From positions 23,024,694-23,088,693 of the forward strand of contig BRKX01000014.1 of the NCBI GenBank assembly GCA_026008535.1: a stretch of 64,000 nt of DNA, written 5' to 3'. Shown here one piece after another: positions 61,288 to 64,000 of the stretch (position 1 is the stretch's first letter; each line of letters opens with the position of its first letter). A program made the position numbers and the translations under genes. The stretch comes from Perilla frutescens. Lineage: Eukaryota; Streptophyta; Magnoliopsida; Lamiales; Lamiaceae. Below the pieces are notes generated by a model. The model worked only from the letters and a program-made list of their open reading frames with translations, was not told where the DNA came from and made no database searches.

Positions 61288-61548
61288 AAATCAATACTGT
61301 GTTGATGTCTTCAAACAATTTATTGATCTTTATCTCATTAAATCAACACACAAATCCGACCAAAAATGAATTCGTTGATTAAAATTTAGAAATGATTTTC
61401 CCCTTATAAAAGCTAATTAGGAACTTGCTAATCTCTAGACACCATTAATTGATTTAATTCGTTCTGAATAAACATATATTAATGATACTTACTTGAATAT
61501 ATGGTCATTTTATATAGTAAATATGCATTATATATAAAAAGAAGCGCA
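61288..61548. repeat. Right copy of the duplicated block, continuation
   Basis: Resumes the match to 43388-43650 after the LTR: GATGTCTTCAAACAATTTATT, TTTATCTCATTAAATCAACACACAAAT and TTGATTTAATTCGTT. Confidence 0.75.
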
Positions 61549-61892
61549 GGTCTTGTGTGCACTAGATGCACATCAAACGGTGAACGCGTTGACCAAAAAA
61601 TCCATCAAAATTAGTATCATTCATAACGCTGAAAAGTATCAATTTTAAAGCCCAAAAGTATCATTTGTATTATTAAAAAATATCGACCAGAAAAAAAATA
61701 AAAAATAAACTGTTACAATTAGTATCAATCTAAACACTAAAAAATATCATTCAAAATTAAAAAAAAATATCTCTTGTGTCCCTAAAAAGTATCATCCGTT
61801 TTGATGATTTTTTTAGTCAACACTTTGACCGGATCAATGCGCGTTGACCCTGTCAACGCATTGACCGTCTGATGTACATCTTATGTACATGA
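61549..61892. mobile_element. MITE-like imperfect inverted repeat
   Basis: Left end TGTGCACTAGATGCACATCA..ACGGTGAACGCGTTGAC and the reverse complement of the right end TGTACATAAGATGTACATCA.ACGGTCAATGCGTTGAC match at about 80% over 40 bp. The interior repeats AGTATCAT words. No clear target duplication, so the class is open. Confidence 0.55.
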
Positions 61893-61938
61893 GTATTTGT
61901 GTAAGAAGAATTAAAAGAGGTGACCCCCTTCCCTGAAG

Positions 61939-62653
61939 CAGGGCCGATCCTAATGATTTACGGGCCTGAGTCGAGGTAAAAAATGAGGCCCTAATTTTCG
62001 TCTTATAAAATATTTGGATTTATGATTACAAATAAAAAAACAGTATTTTTCATCTAATAGTATATTTAGATTCATGATTACAAATTAAAAAGAAAAAAAA
62101 TGGATGGTGCAGTATGGGTTTGGGGGGCTTTAGACATAAAAAAAAAATGATTCCTGAGTTGTAGTGAAAATGAGATCTTATAATATATTTGGATTTAGGA
62201 TTACAAATAAAAAAATTACTTTTTGTTTTTATAATAAATTTAATTCGGAATTACAAATTTAAAAAAGAAAAGAAGAAAAAAAAATGGGTGTTACTATTTG
62301 TGGTTGGGGCTTTAGGCTGCATAACTTAAATTTAGATTTAGGATATAAAAAGAAAAAGAAAAAAAAACTGGACGAAAAACGCAAAAAGAAATGGTATTTC
62401 GAATATAAAAAGAAAAAAGTTTGGTAAAAAAACGAAAGCTAAAAAAAGTTATCCCTTGTGGAATTTGATCCCTTAACCACTCCAATTAATATACGGACTC
62501 TAACCGCTGGACCTACAAGACATTTAATTTATATTTATGACTATATATATATATATATATAATATTATGACAAAATTTGGGGCCCCTAATTTTTCTGTAA
62601 TTTTTGGAGCCTAAGGCGACCGACTCATTTGCCTCATGCAAGAAGCGGCCTTG
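61939..62653. mobile_element. hAT-like non-autonomous element
   Basis: Ends CAGGGCCGATC and, on the other strand, CAAGGCCGCTT; flanks CCCTGAAG and CCTGGAAG are a 6-of-8 match, which would fit a decayed 8-bp duplication. Inner words GGGCCTGAGTCGAGG and GGCGACCGACTC are typical of degenerate hAT-like plant repeats. No transposase. The AT tract at 62545-62562 is inside. Confidence 0.55.
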
Positions 62654-64000
62654 CCTGGAAGCTTCGACACTACGTGGAAGTGCAGTGCACCTCCACCATG
62701 AAATTCCACCACGTGTAAAGTGTTCTGAAATCAGCCCGTGTGACCGACTGGCTCCTATGTCAACTCACCTGCTCGTTTGAACTCGGCAAAACTTAACGGG
62801 TGTTAAGTTTTTCCTGTAAGAGACATTACTTTACTAAATAGTTGTCCTGTGTATATCTGCACCCAAAAAATACCTTTTGGGGATTCTAAACCGCACTTCA
62901 CCCTCTAGAAATCTTAAAGACAAAATATTGAACAAAAACCTTCTAATACCCTCTAGAAATCTTAAAAGACAAAATTTTGAACAAACACCTTCAATTAGAA
63001 GCACGTGCGGCGCTTCTAATTTCTTATTCCCTAATAGAAATTTTTTTTCTTAATTAATTAATTCTATAATATGATACAGAATGAAACATTTATTTTCAAA
63101 ATAATAAATTTTGAAGAAGTATCTAATCGTGGACGACTACTGCTGCGCTGGTTTTTGCTTGTTTTCAGTTGCAAGTAGTTGAAATCTTATCATATCATCC
63201 ACAACAATATGAAGACTGAGAAGGCTCTTGCAAGCTTTGGCCGCGGTGGTAAATGAAACTTATATAAACATTATCAGTTAGTTTTGTTGGTAACATTTTT
63301 TTGGGGATATTTTCATCTTGCAACACTTGTTTTGTGAAACTTAAAGATTAGGTTCCACAACCGTAGAAGATTGTTTTCTTGATGCACATACTTTATTAAC
63401 TGCTATTATATATTAACTGGTAATTGGATGAAATTATTCATATGATTGAACTATAGCTTAGAATTTTAACTTTTTTCTTTCTCGGTCTGTTGTTTGTTGA
63501 TAGCAATTATTTTGCACAAAGAGCGTTTAATTTTTGTTTAAAAAAATTTAATTTTTCCCACCAATTTTGAATAGAATGTATTTACGTTGTTGGCGTCGTG
63601 TGTTTATCTGTTTTGTGTTCATATAATTTACCACTCCTTGGTAAATGTAAAGTATTTTATTATTCTAGAAACTTTTGCCGGATTTCATTCTCTACTTCTT
63701 AGATGACGATTGGAAGGGCTTTCAAGCCAAATCACAAGTAACCCTAATAAATCCTTGCACATAATATAATACTCACACAGATGCAGCAGAAACTTGATTA
63801 GGGGAATATTCATTTATTTTAATTTATGGGTGCAATGCTATGTCTAGATCACTATTTACATATATCTCAACTTAAGATTTTGTTAATGGACTCTACTTAA
63901 GTTTTACTACCGCAATATGTAATGCGCTTTTCCAGAGTCATGTTTTTGCAAGCAAATTGGGGTTGTAGAGGATTTCCCAATTTATTTTTATGCTTATCAT
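62654..64000. other. AT-rich intergenic DNA
   Basis: No supported gene, RNA or repeat. A short local duplication (CCCTCTAGAAATCTTAAA twice at 62900-62970) is the only structure noted. Confidence 0.55.

Noticed and set aside
62460..62530. Possible tRNA-like segment
   Set aside because: No cloverleaf, no T-loop box and no anticodon arm could be built.

Overview
This is a plant nuclear window, most likely from a eudicot. It is strongly AT-rich, has GT-AG introns with AT-rich interiors, and carries typical plant transposons: CACTA/En-Spm, Ty1/copia, Ty3/gypsy with chromodomain-like tails, hAT and Mutator-like MITEs. The exact species cannot be told from the sequence. Only one host gene can be supported, a 203-residue heavy-metal-associated (HMA) domain protein on the minus strand in three exons (45456-46235). 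Nearly everything else that can be explained is nested mobile DNA.

Layout. 1-4194 is intergenic, with a 564-bp hAT-type MITE at 815-1378. A CACTA element runs from 4198 to about 13058. It keeps its left terminus, the subterminal repeats of both ends, a decayed TNP2-type transposase and a TNPA-like (Transposase_24) gene, but has lost its right terminus. At about 13058 it is fused to the middle of the gag gene of a Ty3/gypsy element, here called Gyp-1 (13058-34499). Gyp-1 is interrupted twice: by a complete Ty1/copia element (Copia-1, 13108-22477, target duplication ATTTG) in gag, and by a large non-autonomous gypsy derivative (27264-33887) in its 3' LTR. Gyp-1 itself sits in the 5' LTR of an older copia element (Copia-2, 34500-41769), which also carries a 3057-bp solo gypsy LTR (34764-37820, target duplication GTTTC) just after its primer binding site.

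41770-49420 holds a 703-bp long-TIR Mutator-like MITE (42001-42703), the HMA gene and intergenic DNA. 49421-61287 is a solo LTR of the Copia-1 family (target duplication AAATC). It is split by a 10.4-kb gypsy element, Gyp-3 (50096-60532, target duplication ATTAT), that lacks reverse transcriptase and RNase H. The last 2.7 kb hold two more MITE-like elements and otherwise nothing recognised.

Two features go beyond routine annotation. First, the host DNA on either side is a diverged duplication: 3058-3300 plus 42813-43650 match 48585-49420 plus 61288-61560, and one copy shows the empty site of the solo LTR while the other shows the join that the 39.5-kb nest interrupts. Second, four different gypsy LTR types share a short inverted repeat (GAGTAC-ATTA-GTACTC and variants) followed by a TTTTCAG block, which suggests a conserved functional RNA or DNA element in these LTRs. 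I see no tRNA, rRNA, CRISPR or novel multigene system.
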